Counted from the first letter of the stretch, positions 34,472-43,254 are shown. The stretch: 64,000 bases of DNA from Cyanobacteria bacterium FACHB-DQ100 (GCA_014695195.1 JACJNW010000006.1:62001-126000); one strand, 5' to 3'. The notes: a model not told the origin generated them from the sequence alone. A program made the numbers and translations.

Positions 34472-37400
34472 ATGGGAATTCACTTGACTCGAGATGCCAT
34501 TCAGAAGGCTAAAGCTCGGTATTCATCCAGATTCGGAACCCATGGTGCGCTTGCAGGAGAATGCGGATTGAGTGAATCCACAGTTCATCGGTTCTTCCAG
34601 GGAAAAGCTGTCAGTAATGAGTCCTTCCAGAGAATCTGTAAAGCTTTAGACCTAGATCCGCGTGAGTTATTCTATGAACTATCAGAGTCTAGAGTTAGAG
34701 GGGAGAATGCTAATGCTGTGCGTGGACAGAGCCCGGATGAGGAGGAAGTATGCAATTTCTCAAATCAAGGAAACGGTGTCCCCTATTGTTGGAAGCGAAC
34801 TGATGATATTGACACGCTTACAACGCTAATCACCCAGCCTTCTACAGCTAGATTAGGCATATTTGGAATGGGTGGCATTGGTAAAACAGTGCTGGCATTA
34901 GCTTTGACACGAGAACCAGAAGTGCAACAAGCCTTCCCCGATGGCATATTTTTGATCTTGTGCGGGCAGGAGCAATCACCCACTTCACTTCAAATGCAGC
35001 TTGTTAGGGCTTTAGGCGGCACTCCTCAACCGTTTGTGAATGACCAAGAGGGCCGAACTTTTCTACGCAAGCAGATCGGGTGTAAGCAGTGCCTAGTCAT
35101 CTTGGACGACGTGTGGCGGCTTGAACAAATTCACGCTTTTGATTCAATTGGCGAAAGCTGCAGGCTTCTAATTGGCGAGAACTGTAAGCTTTTAATCACC
35201 ACTCAAAATCAAGGGCTCCTGACCGCATCTGGTAGTGAGAAGTATGAGCTTGAGTTATTGAATGAGCCGGGCGCACTTGAACTGCTTTCGCTTTGCTCAG
35301 GGCAGGAGGATGCTCAGCAGTTGGAGTCAGCACGAGAAGTGGCTCGGGAATGTGAGGGGTTGCCTCTGGCATTAGCGCTCTGTGGTATGCAGATCCGCGA
35401 TGGCAATTTGTGGGAAGACCTCCGAGATGCCCTGAGAGCATCGGAAATTGAGTGTCTAGATCATGAACTTGGCAGTGTTGCAAAAGTGCTCAAAGTCAGT
35501 GTTGATACTTTGATTAGGAAGAACGCTGAAGATGGGCGGCTTTATCAAATGCTTGCCGTCTTCGCCAAAAGCACTCCAATTCCTGAAGCAGCCATCCTGA
35601 CCTTCTGGATACACAACAGCAAATTAAATAAGCACAGAGCTCGTCTACTCATTACGCGCCTTGCCAATTGGGCGTTATTGACTGTGTCAAGAGAAGATGG
35701 AAAACGATTCGTCACTCTCCATGGGTTACAGCACAACTATTTGTGCAGCAGGTTGGATGACCCGCTAAGCCTTAATGACAAGCTTTTGGAAGCCTACCAG
35801 CAACAATGTCCCACAGACTGGGCTAGGGGTCCAAATGATGGATATTACCTTGAGCATTTAGTACCACATTTATTCAAAAGTGGACGAGACAAGGAAGTCT
35901 ACGAGCTGCTAATCGGCTCATTCAACTGGATGCAAAGAAAGTTTAAGGACTGCCAAGGCGATACTGCCTATGTTGTTGACTTGAATTTGGCAATCAGCAA
36001 ACTTTGTGATCCGCTCACGTCCGATCAGGTGCTTCTTCTAGCTCAGCTTTATACAGCCCGTCAAGTGGTTACTTATCGGGTATGCACGTATAGCGATACT
36101 GATTTGCGAATTCTAGTGCTGCTCAATCGGTATGATGAGGCACTAGCTATTGCCCGTTTAAAGCCCGATGCAGAACAACGATTCAACGGGTTAGTAAGCA
36201 TCTATGACAGCCTAAAAGAGAAGAAACAACTCACTCATACACTTCTTGATGAGATGTGGGAAACGGCTAGAGAGATTGAGTGTCCATACTCACATCAATC
36301 TGCCCAATTGCAACTACAGCAGATTCTCCCTGCAGAAGAGCCATCATCAAACTCTGAAAAAGCTGTTACAACATCCTCTCAAGGTATATCTAGCTCTGTG
36401 CGGCAAAAGCCAACAGAAAAAATCATTAATGAAGATTGGATAGATAGTTCACCAGGCTATTCAGATGAAGAACGTAAGCAATTAAAAGAACATTTCAACT
36501 TATGCAGGGAGGTGAAGAATTTAACTAAAAAAGGGTGTTATGAAACCGTTGAATCGCTCATCGCTCAAGTACCTGATCTCGGTCTCCGAGCCTCACTCTC
36601 CAAAGAATATGCAACGGCTCTCATTCAAGCTCAATGCTTTAGTAAAGCTGAAACTACGATCGAGAAAACTTTGACTTTTGAGCAACAAACTTCTGCCTTC
36701 AAAGACTTAGTATTAGCTTTAGCTCAAAGTGGTCGATTGGAAGAAGCAAATTGTTTATTTGCTCGTGCCAAGTCAGTTGCAGAGCAGTCCCCAAAAGACC
36801 TGAAGGAGGTATTAGAAGAACATGACGACCACTTAGAAAGAACATTAATAACAGTAATAGAAGGACTAGCCACTATAGGTCATGTTGAGGAAGCAGGAGG
36901 GATAGCCAGAAGAACTAATCATCCGTATTGGCAAGCGGTAATTTTAACTTCGCTATTATCTAGCCAGGTTCGGCTTGGCGGCCATAAGGCAGGCACCAAG
37001 CTACTTGGTGAAATAAAAGAAATGGCTAATCAGGTTAGTTCCTGTGAGGTTCGCTCTAGAGTTTTGCAAAAGGCGTTTCAGCAAACAGCAGAATTAAATT
37101 TCCAAGTCGAAGCAAATTCATTTCTAGTTGACCTATTAGATTGTATAGAAGAAATTGAGGATAGATTTACCCGTGCTGGTGAAAAATCGAATTTGGTGAA
37201 GATACTTGCTCAGCTACAAAGAACTATAGAAGCCAAAGAATTATTGCGACATATTGAACATCCCTTTTGGTACACAATTGGACTGACTCATCTGGCCGAG
37301 GCTGACCTCCAACAAGCAGAGGCAATTTTTGCTGAAGCTTTTGCGTCCTTGAAAGGTACTACTAATATATGGTCCGCAGGCTATCAGATTGGGCAATCGC

Positions 37401-37825
37401 AGAAAAGGGTTTTAACGAAGCATCTTTTAATATACGGTGTTGCGAAACTCTTCATGCTTGATCAGGCATTGAGAAAGGTTTCAATCAATAATTTTTTAAT
37501 AAGTTATCTTGCTAAAGATGTAGTTCCTAAAACGTTATTGATGGCTGAGATACATCTTATGGCTGACTGGAGTAAAGAAACTCCTCCTACGGAAGTACGT
37601 AGGAATATTGCGAGCGAGCGAGCGCGGGCTCAATTTTTTCATGAAGCTTTTGAATCATTGGGATTTCAAACTTTAGAAGATTTCTTCATTGTTTTAGCGT
37701 TGGCTGGATGGATGCCGAGTTTTGAGAAGACTGAGCGAGGGTTATCATTGAGGATTTTGCGAGAAGTAGCACGCATCGCAGGATGGATTTCCCCAGAGTG
37801 GATGGAAATTTCTCGATTATTCTAA
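34472..37825 (+). CDS. XRE-NB-ARC STAND ATPase with long helical-repeat C-terminus
   Basis: A 1117-residue protein. An N-terminal helix-turn-helix region (about residues 22-72) includes LAGECGLSESTVHRFFQG. The NB-ARC ATPase follows, with Walker A GMGGIGKT (132-139), Walker B LVILDDVW (208-215), and GLPLAL (about 296-301). A winged-helix-like segment extends to about 430 with HGLQHNYL in the place of the MHD motif. The rest, to 1117, is helical with TPR-like pairs (EANCLFARAKSVAEQ, QAEAIFAEAFASL), suitable for ligand sensing. STAND proteins are signal-triggered switches; bacterial ones include antiphage systems, and its place on a mobile island fits that role, but no effector nuclease, protease or TIR domain is seen. 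Residues 226-241 hold an 8-residue tandem duplication. HIP1 sites are lacking. Confidence 0.88.
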   Translation: MGIHLTRDAIQKAKARYSSRFGTHGALAGECGLSESTVHRFFQGKAVSNESFQRICKALDLDPRELFYELSESRVRGENANAVRGQSPDEEEVCNFSNQGNGVPYCWKRTDDIDTLTTLITQPSTARLGIFGMGGIGKTVLALALTREPEVQQAFPDGIFLILCGQEQSPTSLQMQLVRALGGTPQPFVNDQEGRTFLRKQIGCKQCLVILDDVWRLEQIHAFDSIGESCRLLIGENCKLLITTQNQGLLTASGSEKYELELLNEPGALELLSLCSGQEDAQQLESAREVARECEGLPLALALCGMQIRDGNLWEDLRDALRASEIECLDHELGSVAKVLKVSVDTLIRKNAEDGRLYQMLAVFAKSTPIPEAAILTFWIHNSKLNKHRARLLITRLANWALLTVSREDGKRFVTLHGLQHNYLCSRLDDPLSLNDKLLEAYQQQCPTDWARGPNDGYYLEHLVPHLFKSGRDKEVYELLIGSFNWMQRKFKDCQGDTAYVVDLNLAISKLCDPLTSDQVLLLAQLYTARQVVTYRVCTYSDTDLRILVLLNRYDEALAIARLKPDAEQRFNGLVSIYDSLKEKKQLTHTLLDEMWETAREIECPYSHQSAQLQLQQILPAEEPSSNSEKAVTTSSQGISSSVRQKPTEKIINEDWIDSSPGYSDEERKQLKEHFNLCREVKNLTKKGCYETVESLIAQVPDLGLRASLSKEYATALIQAQCFSKAETTIEKTLTFEQQTSAFKDLVLALAQSGRLEEANCLFARAKSVAEQSPKDLKEVLEEHDDHLERTLITVIEGLATIGHVEEAGGIARRTNHPYWQAVILTSLLSSQVRLGGHKAGTKLLGEIKEMANQVSSCEVRSRVLQKAFQQTAELNFQVEANSFLVDLLDCIEEIEDRFTRAGEKSNLVKILAQLQRTIEAKELLRHIEHPFWYTIGLTHLAEADLQQAEAIFAEAFASLKGTTNIWSAGYQIGQSQKRVLTKHLLIYGVAKLFMLDQALRKVSINNFLISYLAKDVVPKTLLMAEIHLMADWSKETPPTEVRRNIASERARAQFFHEAFESLGFQTLEDFFIVLALAGWMPSFEKTERGLSLRILREVARIAGWISPEWMEISRLF

Positions 37826-38120
37826 CTCTGTTCCTCAAACTCATCTCATCTCTCCTACCTCGGAAACGTCTTTCCTTCCTGCATCAGTTCCACACATACT
37901 CCTGCTTGAATGTGTCAGGGTAAATAATTCGTCTGCTGCCTCCGTCGATCTGAGATGGGAGCTTTAGCCCATCGAATTCTGCTTTCTTAAAAAGGCAGAA
38001 AAAGACTTGACAAAAACTGTTGTATAAGTTCTCATGGAGGGCGTGTGGGAACGATAAAGCAAAGTGCTTTCTGGTTCAGCCCGCAGAAGCTATTTAATAT
38101 ATCGGTTTATCTATCAAAAG

Positions 38121-38160
38121 AGACCGCCAATGTGAGTTTAAGGCACGCTGGCGGTCTTTT
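38121..38160 (+). terminator. Intrinsic terminator-like hairpin
   Basis: AGACCGCCA (38121-38129) pairs with TGGCGGTCT (38149-38157), followed by TTTTGTATTTTT. It is too far downstream of the STAND gene (about 300 bp) to be its obvious terminator, so it may end a small RNA. Confidence 0.6.
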
Positions 38161-38278
38161 GTATTTTTCGGATGTTTTATCAAATATGACACACGCTGTT
38201 TTAGCTTCTAGTACAAGGCAAGTTCTTCTTGTAGACAAGATAGGAACGCCTCGTTTAGCAAGTTTATACGTAGCATCC

Positions 38279-38311
38279 CTCAAGCAATACCGTTTGAACG
38301 GATTGCTTGAG
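38279..38311. other. Long hairpin
   Basis: CTCAAGCAAT pairs with ATTGCTTGAG, then after one bulged A, CCGTT pairs with AACGG, giving a 15-bp stem with a tiny loop. An A-run follows on the + strand, so on the minus strand it is preceded by a T-run. Function unknown. Confidence 0.5.
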
Positions 38312-38510
38312 AAAAATATCCATTAGGCAATTCTGAATGCAGGAACAGTTAGATTTTGTGTCCCACTAGTGCTTGATTAGAATACAAAACTGCAACTTTT
38401 CTAAATTACATCTGTAGGTTGTGAGAATTGCCGAGCCTTGCTAATGATTCATTGATGAAAATAAAGCACAAATAACATTATTAACTTAGCGAATACAGGA
38501 GGAACTTAAT

Positions 38511-38708
38511 ATGGCAAAGAAAGGCATGAAGAGTAGTAGAGGAAGACCAGAAATGTACTCAGAAGTAAAAATTGGCGTGTGTATTGCACTAACTTGTACA
38601 GCGATTACTAGACTTGATGAATTGGCAAAATCTGTACAGCTTTCGAGATCAGAATTTGTTGAACAGATTGCTCGTGGTTTAATCAAAATTGATTTGAATC
38701 ATGAGTAA
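38511..38708 (+). CDS. Ribbon-helix-helix-like small protein
   Basis: A 65-residue basic protein with a strong ribosome site (GGAGGAAC) seven bases ahead of the ATG. After a Lys/Arg-rich start (KKGMKSSRGRP) come a strand and two helices in RHH order: ITRLDELAKSVQL, then SRSEFVEQIARGLI. It resembles CopG-type regulators and shares the RSE(F/L)VE signature with the N-terminus of the sensor kinase at 59535. No neighbouring toxin is seen. Function unknown. Confidence 0.75.
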   Translation: MAKKGMKSSRGRPEMYSEVKIGVCIALTCTAITRLDELAKSVQLSRSEFVEQIARGLIKIDLNHE

Positions 38709-39080
38709 GGATGTTACTGATATACACATAAAAACAGCAAAATGCAAACGATATATTTAGCTTTATTTGCGGTAAAGCATCTCCTAAAAACTTTTTTTAC
38801 TTCAGTAATAGCTATCATCTGTCGCTCAAAAGACTTAGCTCTTATTCAATTAAATATGTAATAAGGCTTTATTTCGTTTTTTATTACACTAATTACAAGT
38901 GACAATCACAGAAAACCCCAATAGAAGGTAGTTTTGCTCGTTCATGTCATAAAGTTTTATGGGTGAAAGTGCTACAAGGATACCGTGGGAATTGTCGCTC
39001 TCTATTGTAATAAAGTTTTTATTTTGGCTTCTACAAGTTTCTCTTATTGTGGTAAAAACTAGAAAAGCAGGTGCTGAAGA
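38709..39080. other. AT-rich intergenic region, no gene seen
   Basis: No plausible coding frame. GTAATAA (38858-38864) and TTATTAC (38881-38887) form a weak hairpin followed by few T. The region is AT-rich relative to its neighbours. Confidence 0.5.
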
Positions 39081-39905
39081 ATGGGAATTTTGGATCTTAG
39101 AAATATAACTAATTTGGCTGATTTCTATCATCGATATCAGGACTATGTAAAATCCCAGTTTGAAGAGAAGAAGGCAAATTCCATTATTGCTAAAACAAAC
39201 ACCAGTCTCGTTCGTTATGTCTTACCTGAATATGGATTTCTGCTGAAGCTAGATGGCAATTTGTCACCGGCTGAAATGCTTGAGGGATTGAAATTTATGG
39301 AGCAAGTCCCGATCTCTCAGGTTGTTCATCTCCTAGAGACGCAAGAACGGGTTTTCAATCGATTTGGAGAGCGTGTTTCTCCCGCTATTCGCAGGGCTTA
39401 CCGTTCAACAACAAAAATAATGCTGGATTGGGGGAAGTTGCAGGACTGGTGGAAACAATCGGTTGAAACGTCTTCCCATGGCAGAACCCCGACTATGCTG
39501 ATTTTCAAGAAACGAGTGGAGCACTGGCATAAGTTGAAACCTGAAGAACTTTCGCCGAGCTTGAGCCAGCAGCTCAGTCATTTCTCGCTCTACTGTACAA
39601 CTTTGCGGCAGCCTTGCCTCAGTGAAGGTTCGTGCGTCCGGTACCACAGAGAGATTCTTGGAGTTCTGGGTTGGATGCATCGAATTAAGGGGATTGCTGT
39701 CGCGAACCTCAGCCTCGCTGATTTGGTACCCGTTGCTGCTGTCTATGACCAGGGTGCGGCAGAACGAGTTGCGACGCTTGCCCAAGAGTATCTCGACTGG
39801 ATGCGAGCCAATCTGGGGGGCAAAGAAGCGACTTTGAAATTTGCTCTGCAAGCTTTCTTTTACTTAGCGGAATACATTCAAGATGAGTACACCAAGAACG
39901 CCTGA
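39081..39905 (+). CDS. Recombinase-associated helical protein (first of a coupled pair)
   Basis: A 274-residue protein whose stop lies 23 bp inside the start of the 495-residue recombinase gene, so the two are translationally coupled. It resembles the all-helical core-binding part of tyrosine recombinases (YHRYQDYVKSQFEEKK at the start, LGVLGWMHRIKGI and YLDWMRANLGGKEATLKF towards the end), but I see no catalytic Arg-His-Arg-Tyr set. It may be an accessory subunit or a split N-terminal half. No other family is recognised. Confidence 0.65.
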   Translation: MGILDLRNITNLADFYHRYQDYVKSQFEEKKANSIIAKTNTSLVRYVLPEYGFLLKLDGNLSPAEMLEGLKFMEQVPISQVVHLLETQERVFNRFGERVSPAIRRAYRSTTKIMLDWGKLQDWWKQSVETSSHGRTPTMLIFKKRVEHWHKLKPEELSPSLSQQLSHFSLYCTTLRQPCLSEGSCVRYHREILGVLGWMHRIKGIAVANLSLADLVPVAAVYDQGAAERVATLAQEYLDWMRANLGGKEATLKFALQAFFYLAEYIQDEYTKNA

Positions 39906-41370
39906 AAAAGATAGGCCAACGAACCTAGCGCTCGAAGCTTTGGTGAAGTTGCGAAACCAACTGAAGTTAGTCCAATATCCAAAGACCACTAATCGTCATC
40001 GGCAGGAAGCTTATGCGCTTGATGCAGAAGACCTGTCTACTGAACTTTGTGCAGAGCTCGATTATCTGCTCGATGCCATGGTCAACCCTCATTCTGACAT
40101 CAATTGCTTCAAGACTCAGGTCAGCCTTGAAACAGCGATGCGACGAATGGCAATGCTTTATCGATTGCTTGGGGTAGTGAAGAAGGTGAAACAGATCCCT
40201 GCTGAGGTGTTAAGCCTAGATCATCTAGTACACTTCGCTCCCCATAAAACCGCTTTGCGTCGTGCTAGAAACTATGACGAAGTCCGGTTGATTGAGCAGG
40301 CCTCTCTGGAAGCAGCAGAGCAAACTCAGGCAACCCTGAGAACAGTATTGAATTGGTTGCGGAAGGAGCGCCAAATTCATCCTTCAACGGAGAAAGGGGT
40401 TGTTGAGGTGTTCCTGGTTGTTGCTAAAATTCAGCACTTCAAGGAAACCGATTCCCTGAAAGCAGACAATTATGGCGATATTCCCGTCATTCTGATGCTG
40501 CGACAAGAACTCAAAGAAGCAAAGGAGCGGGCTAAGCATGCACCTCCTGCTGCGGATGAGTCTCTGAAATGGTTAGACTGGCCTGAATTTCTCGCTTGTG
40601 TGCATCACTTAGAGCGAGAATGCCAACCTACCTACAGCTATGGCTCGAAGCGGACGCCCACGGCAGTTGCGCGCAGTGTTCAGCGGTATTTGTTATTCGC
40701 TTTGTTGGCCTATATGCCCCCAGATCGGCAGCGGACGCTGCGAGAGTTAGAGGTTGGCAAGACGCTGGTCAAGGGTCTCCTCAATCATAATGGGGTCTTT
40801 GAGGCTAAAGATGACGGAAAATGGTACATCCATTTGATGAAGACGAACTACAAAACCGGGAAAACCTACGGCGAACAGTGGTTGATGGTGCCGGACATTC
40901 TCTATTCCTATCTGGAGGCGTGGTTGGCGCAATGGCGTGCCCTGTTTTCCCCCAACCATAACTTTGTCTTCACGCAGGAAAACGGTAAGCCGTACCGCAA
41001 AGCCTCGGATCTGTCCAACCTCATTCGGCGCGCGACTTACCGCTTGGCTGGTAAACTCACTACCTCCCACTTGATTCGGCACATGTTGATTACTTACTTG
41101 AAGCGTCATGGCGCTTCCGATGAAGTCATGCGAAGCTTGGCTGACGCCATGCACCACAGCACGAAGATACAGGGGGAGATTTACGATCGTCGTCATCAAC
41201 TTGAAAAGGTCGCTCCGGCTCAGGACTTGGTCTTGAAGTTAGCGATGGGAGAACCGGTCTCGACCCTGATAGGGGTACGATCTCTCAGCGTTGAAGAACT
41301 GGTGCAGCAGATTCGGCAGCTATCTCCTGGAGAGCGTCAACGACTTCTGACTCTGGTGAGGCAATCCTAG
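39883..41370 (+). CDS. Tyrosine-recombinase-like protein (second of the pair)
   Basis: A 495-residue protein whose C-terminal third has the tyrosine recombinase signature. The first Arg is probably in PPDRQRTLRELEVG (about 290), and the box TSHLIRHMLITYL (about 405) supplies H-x-x-R. MHHSTKIQGEIYDRR carries the last His and the nucleophile Tyr, all in the proper order. The N-terminal 200 residues are helical, charged and of unknown function. It may mobilise this sub-region independently of the tRNA integrase. The composition is richer in GC than the STAND gene nearby. Confidence 0.78.
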   Translation: MSTPRTPEKDRPTNLALEALVKLRNQLKLVQYPKTTNRHRQEAYALDAEDLSTELCAELDYLLDAMVNPHSDINCFKTQVSLETAMRRMAMLYRLLGVVKKVKQIPAEVLSLDHLVHFAPHKTALRRARNYDEVRLIEQASLEAAEQTQATLRTVLNWLRKERQIHPSTEKGVVEVFLVVAKIQHFKETDSLKADNYGDIPVILMLRQELKEAKERAKHAPPAADESLKWLDWPEFLACVHHLERECQPTYSYGSKRTPTAVARSVQRYLLFALLAYMPPDRQRTLRELEVGKTLVKGLLNHNGVFEAKDDGKWYIHLMKTNYKTGKTYGEQWLMVPDILYSYLEAWLAQWRALFSPNHNFVFTQENGKPYRKASDLSNLIRRATYRLAGKLTTSHLIRHMLITYLKRHGASDEVMRSLADAMHHSTKIQGEIYDRRHQLEKVAPAQDLVLKLAMGEPVSTLIGVRSLSVEELVQQIRQLSPGERQRLLTLVRQS

Positions 41371-41891
41371 TTGGAAGAAGTCTGATCATTCACCTTGGTG
41401 CAGCAGAGGGAATGAGTAATGAAAGAGATCGATAGACCTTTTGCGTGATAGTAGAGGAATTGCCTCGAAACTTATACCTCACAGTAGTATGAAAATTTTT
41501 CGCATTAAGCAATTATTATTGCAACCAGCGATCTCTCTGAAAAACATCCTCTGGTAAATATCCTAAATCAGGCAACCGAAATTAAATCTTCTGTTCATAG
41601 GTGATCTGCAGAGTAAGGGCTTCGCGGCATCTGACCGCTTGGTTTCTTTGTTGATCATGATAGTGTTCTAAACCCTGGGCCTTCTCTTTTAAAGTCTGCC
41701 TTTGAAAGCATGACCTAGAAAGCCATCTGCTTGACTAGAACACAGCATAATTTTCCTCAACTTTCAGGAATTACAAAAGCGTTCGACATGAGCTACCAAA
41801 TGCTGCCCGAGACTGACAAATAGGGTTATCTGCATTTCGCTTTTCTACGACTTTGAGATTACAGGATTTTTTTGGTACTAAGCATATGCCA
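41371..41891. other. Intergenic region, no assigned gene
   Basis: About 520 bp with no recognisable gene. On the minus strand an open stretch (about 41760 down to 41595) reads FQRQTLKEKAQGLEHYH and then AVRCREALTLQIT, but it has no start codon and I cannot name it; it might be the end of a decayed gene. Confidence 0.4.
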
Positions 41892-41909
41892 AAAAGGGTA
41901 TACCCTTTT
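41892..41909. promoter_or_regulatory. 18-bp perfect palindrome before the serine recombinase
   Basis: AAAAGGGTATACCCTTTT is identical to its reverse complement. It ends 24 bp before the recombinase ATG. It could be a crossover/res half-site set or an operator for autoregulation. Confidence 0.55.
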
Positions 41910-41933
41910 CGTCATATCCTCACGATTACAGTA

Positions 41934-42527
41934 ATGAACCCTACAATCGCTTGCTACGTTCGCGTCTCATCCCGTCGCCAAAGAACTGACAGTCAGCGTG
42001 CTGAAATCGAACAATGGCTAGCTCGTCATGGGTTCGATCCAGGATCTGTTCTGTGGTTTGAGGATAAGGAAACAGGTAAAACATTGAAGCGAGAAGCGTT
42101 TGAACAACTGCAAGCCGCAATTTTTGAGGGGCGAGTTAAAACGGTGATCGTCTGGAAGCTCGATCGCATTTCTCGGTGCCTAAAAGAGGGCATCGCTACC
42201 TTGGCAAATTGGTGTGAGCGAGAAGTGCGGGTGGTTTCCGTGACTCAGCAGATTGACTTGAGTGGTGCCGTCGGTAGCATGATTGCCAGTGTCATGTTTG
42301 GGTTGGCTGAAATTGAACTAGAGTACCGTCGAGAGCGGCAGGTCGCCGGAATTAAAGTTGCCAAAGAACGAGGTGTCTACAAAGGACGCCAAAAGGGAAC
42401 AACGAAGGCAAAGCCTCAACGGGCAAGAGAACTCCGCGATCGTGGCTTGACGGCTGCGGAAATTGCTAACGCTCTCAACACGAGTGAACGCACTGTATTC
42501 CGTTATCTCAACCTCAGCTTAAGTTGA
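41934..42527 (+). CDS. Serine recombinase (resolvase/invertase family)
   Basis: A 197-residue recombinase. The N-terminal catalytic domain (about residues 1-135) has ACYVRVSSRRQRTDSQ with the nucleophile Ser, EDKETGKTLKREAF, and the conserved VWKLDRISRCLKEG. The long E helix follows with FGLAEIELEYRRERQ. The C-terminal helix-turn-helix (about 155-195) reads LRDRGLTAAEIANALN and ERTVFRYLN. This is the size of small resolvases and invertases; no transposase is adjacent. I start at ATG 41934 (MNPTIACYVRV) because the longer frame would run through the palindrome. Confidence 0.92.
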   Translation: MNPTIACYVRVSSRRQRTDSQRAEIEQWLARHGFDPGSVLWFEDKETGKTLKREAFEQLQAAIFEGRVKTVIVWKLDRISRCLKEGIATLANWCEREVRVVSVTQQIDLSGAVGSMIASVMFGLAEIELEYRRERQVAGIKVAKERGVYKGRQKGTTKAKPQRARELRDRGLTAAEIANALNTSERTVFRYLNLSLS

Positions 42528-42538
42528 GGTGGCAGGCG

Positions 42539-42826
42539 CTAAGAGGATTGAAATTCTAGATTCAGTTGACTGGCGATCGAGACGACGATGCCCTTGTTTC
42601 GCAACTCGCCTAATGCTTTGTAGAGATTGCCATCACTCAATTCCCATCGCTCACAGAACGACTCGACAGCCATTGAGGGATTGAGCTGACCAGGAAAATC
42701 GATTTGCAGCGCCAAGAAGACATAATCACGATCGCTTGTGAGCAACTTCAAACTCCGTATGCGCAAAAGTTCTTCTCGATCGAGCAAATAGCCAGCAGTT
42801 GAGGAGGCAGAGGCAGATTGAGTCAT
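42539..42826 (-). CDS. Small winged-helix protein
   Basis: A 95-residue protein with a probable winged helix in its second half (FCERWELSDGNLYKALGELR, then NKGIVVSIASQ). The N-terminal part (LLRIRSLKLLTSDRDYVFLA) is helical. It converges on the serine recombinase gene. Directly upstream of its start, 42837-42867 carries nested short palindromes (GTAC repeats and TACTTAAGTA), a probable operator, so it may regulate itself. I do not recognise a specific family. Confidence 0.6.
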   Translation of the reverse strand: MTQSASASSTAGYLLDREELLRIRSLKLLTSDRDYVFLALQIDFPGQLNPSMAVESFCERWELSDGNLYKALGELRNKGIVVSIASQLNLEFQSS

Positions 42827-42908
42827 AGATACTCAGTACTTTTGTACTTAAGTATTGTATAGGAACTTTTCCACTGGTAAGTCAAAATCAACAGGTGAGG
42901 GGAGAACT

Positions 42909-43100
42909 CTATATTGAAATGAAGCAAAGGTTAGGAACGCGATACAGGGGTTTTGTTGGCTTCTCGGTTGTAATGAATTCGTCGGGGTTTAATGCGATCA
43001 CTGCTGCAATATTCAAGGTATCTAAACCGGATAACCCATAGGTGGAAGCTAATTCATAAGCGGATTGGGTCAACTGTTCTAGGCAGGTTGCCCTACCTCC
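42909..43100 (-). pseudogene. C-terminal fragment of a PIN-domain (VapC-like) protein
   Basis: The reverse strand reads AYELASTYGLSGLDTLNIAA, then DEFITTEKPTKPLYRV, ending at a stop at 42909-42911. This resembles the last third of PIN-domain ribonuclease toxins as I remember them (the Asp of LSGLDTLN is a metal ligand). Upstream of about 43100 the frame closes and no start or N-terminal Asp segment exists, so only a relic remains. No antitoxin gene is adjacent. Confidence 0.65.
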
Positions 43101-43254
43101 TTAGGTTAGTAATGTACTACGTATACAGGATGCACCGCTGAAGCGACTAGAATTGAGAGCCTTGTCATCTAGGAGAACTATATTTAAGATTGTCTTTAGA
43201 ATCTCTGTTACGTGGGTTGCAGAAGAAATACCTGAGTTCTTAAGTAAGTATTTT

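Larger units (their letters stand above)
37826..38510. other. Non-coding region with strong hairpins
   Basis: This 685-bp gap shows no convincing gene. It contains a TTGACA box at 38007, an intrinsic-terminator-like hairpin at 38121-38160 and a separate long hairpin at 38279-38311. The segment 38030-38160 could be a small RNA gene, but the -10 spacing is poor and this is unproven. The promoter of the RHH gene must lie near 38450. Confidence 0.4.

Noticed and set aside
38045-38326. Frame of 93 codons from a GTG in the gap after the STAND gene
   Set aside because: It spans a terminator-like hairpin and T-run, and its product matches no recognisable pattern; a non-coding reading is more likely.
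41595-41760. Minus-strand open stretch of about 55 codons near the serine recombinase
   Set aside because: It lacks a start codon and any recognisable family, so it is mentioned only within the intergenic entry.
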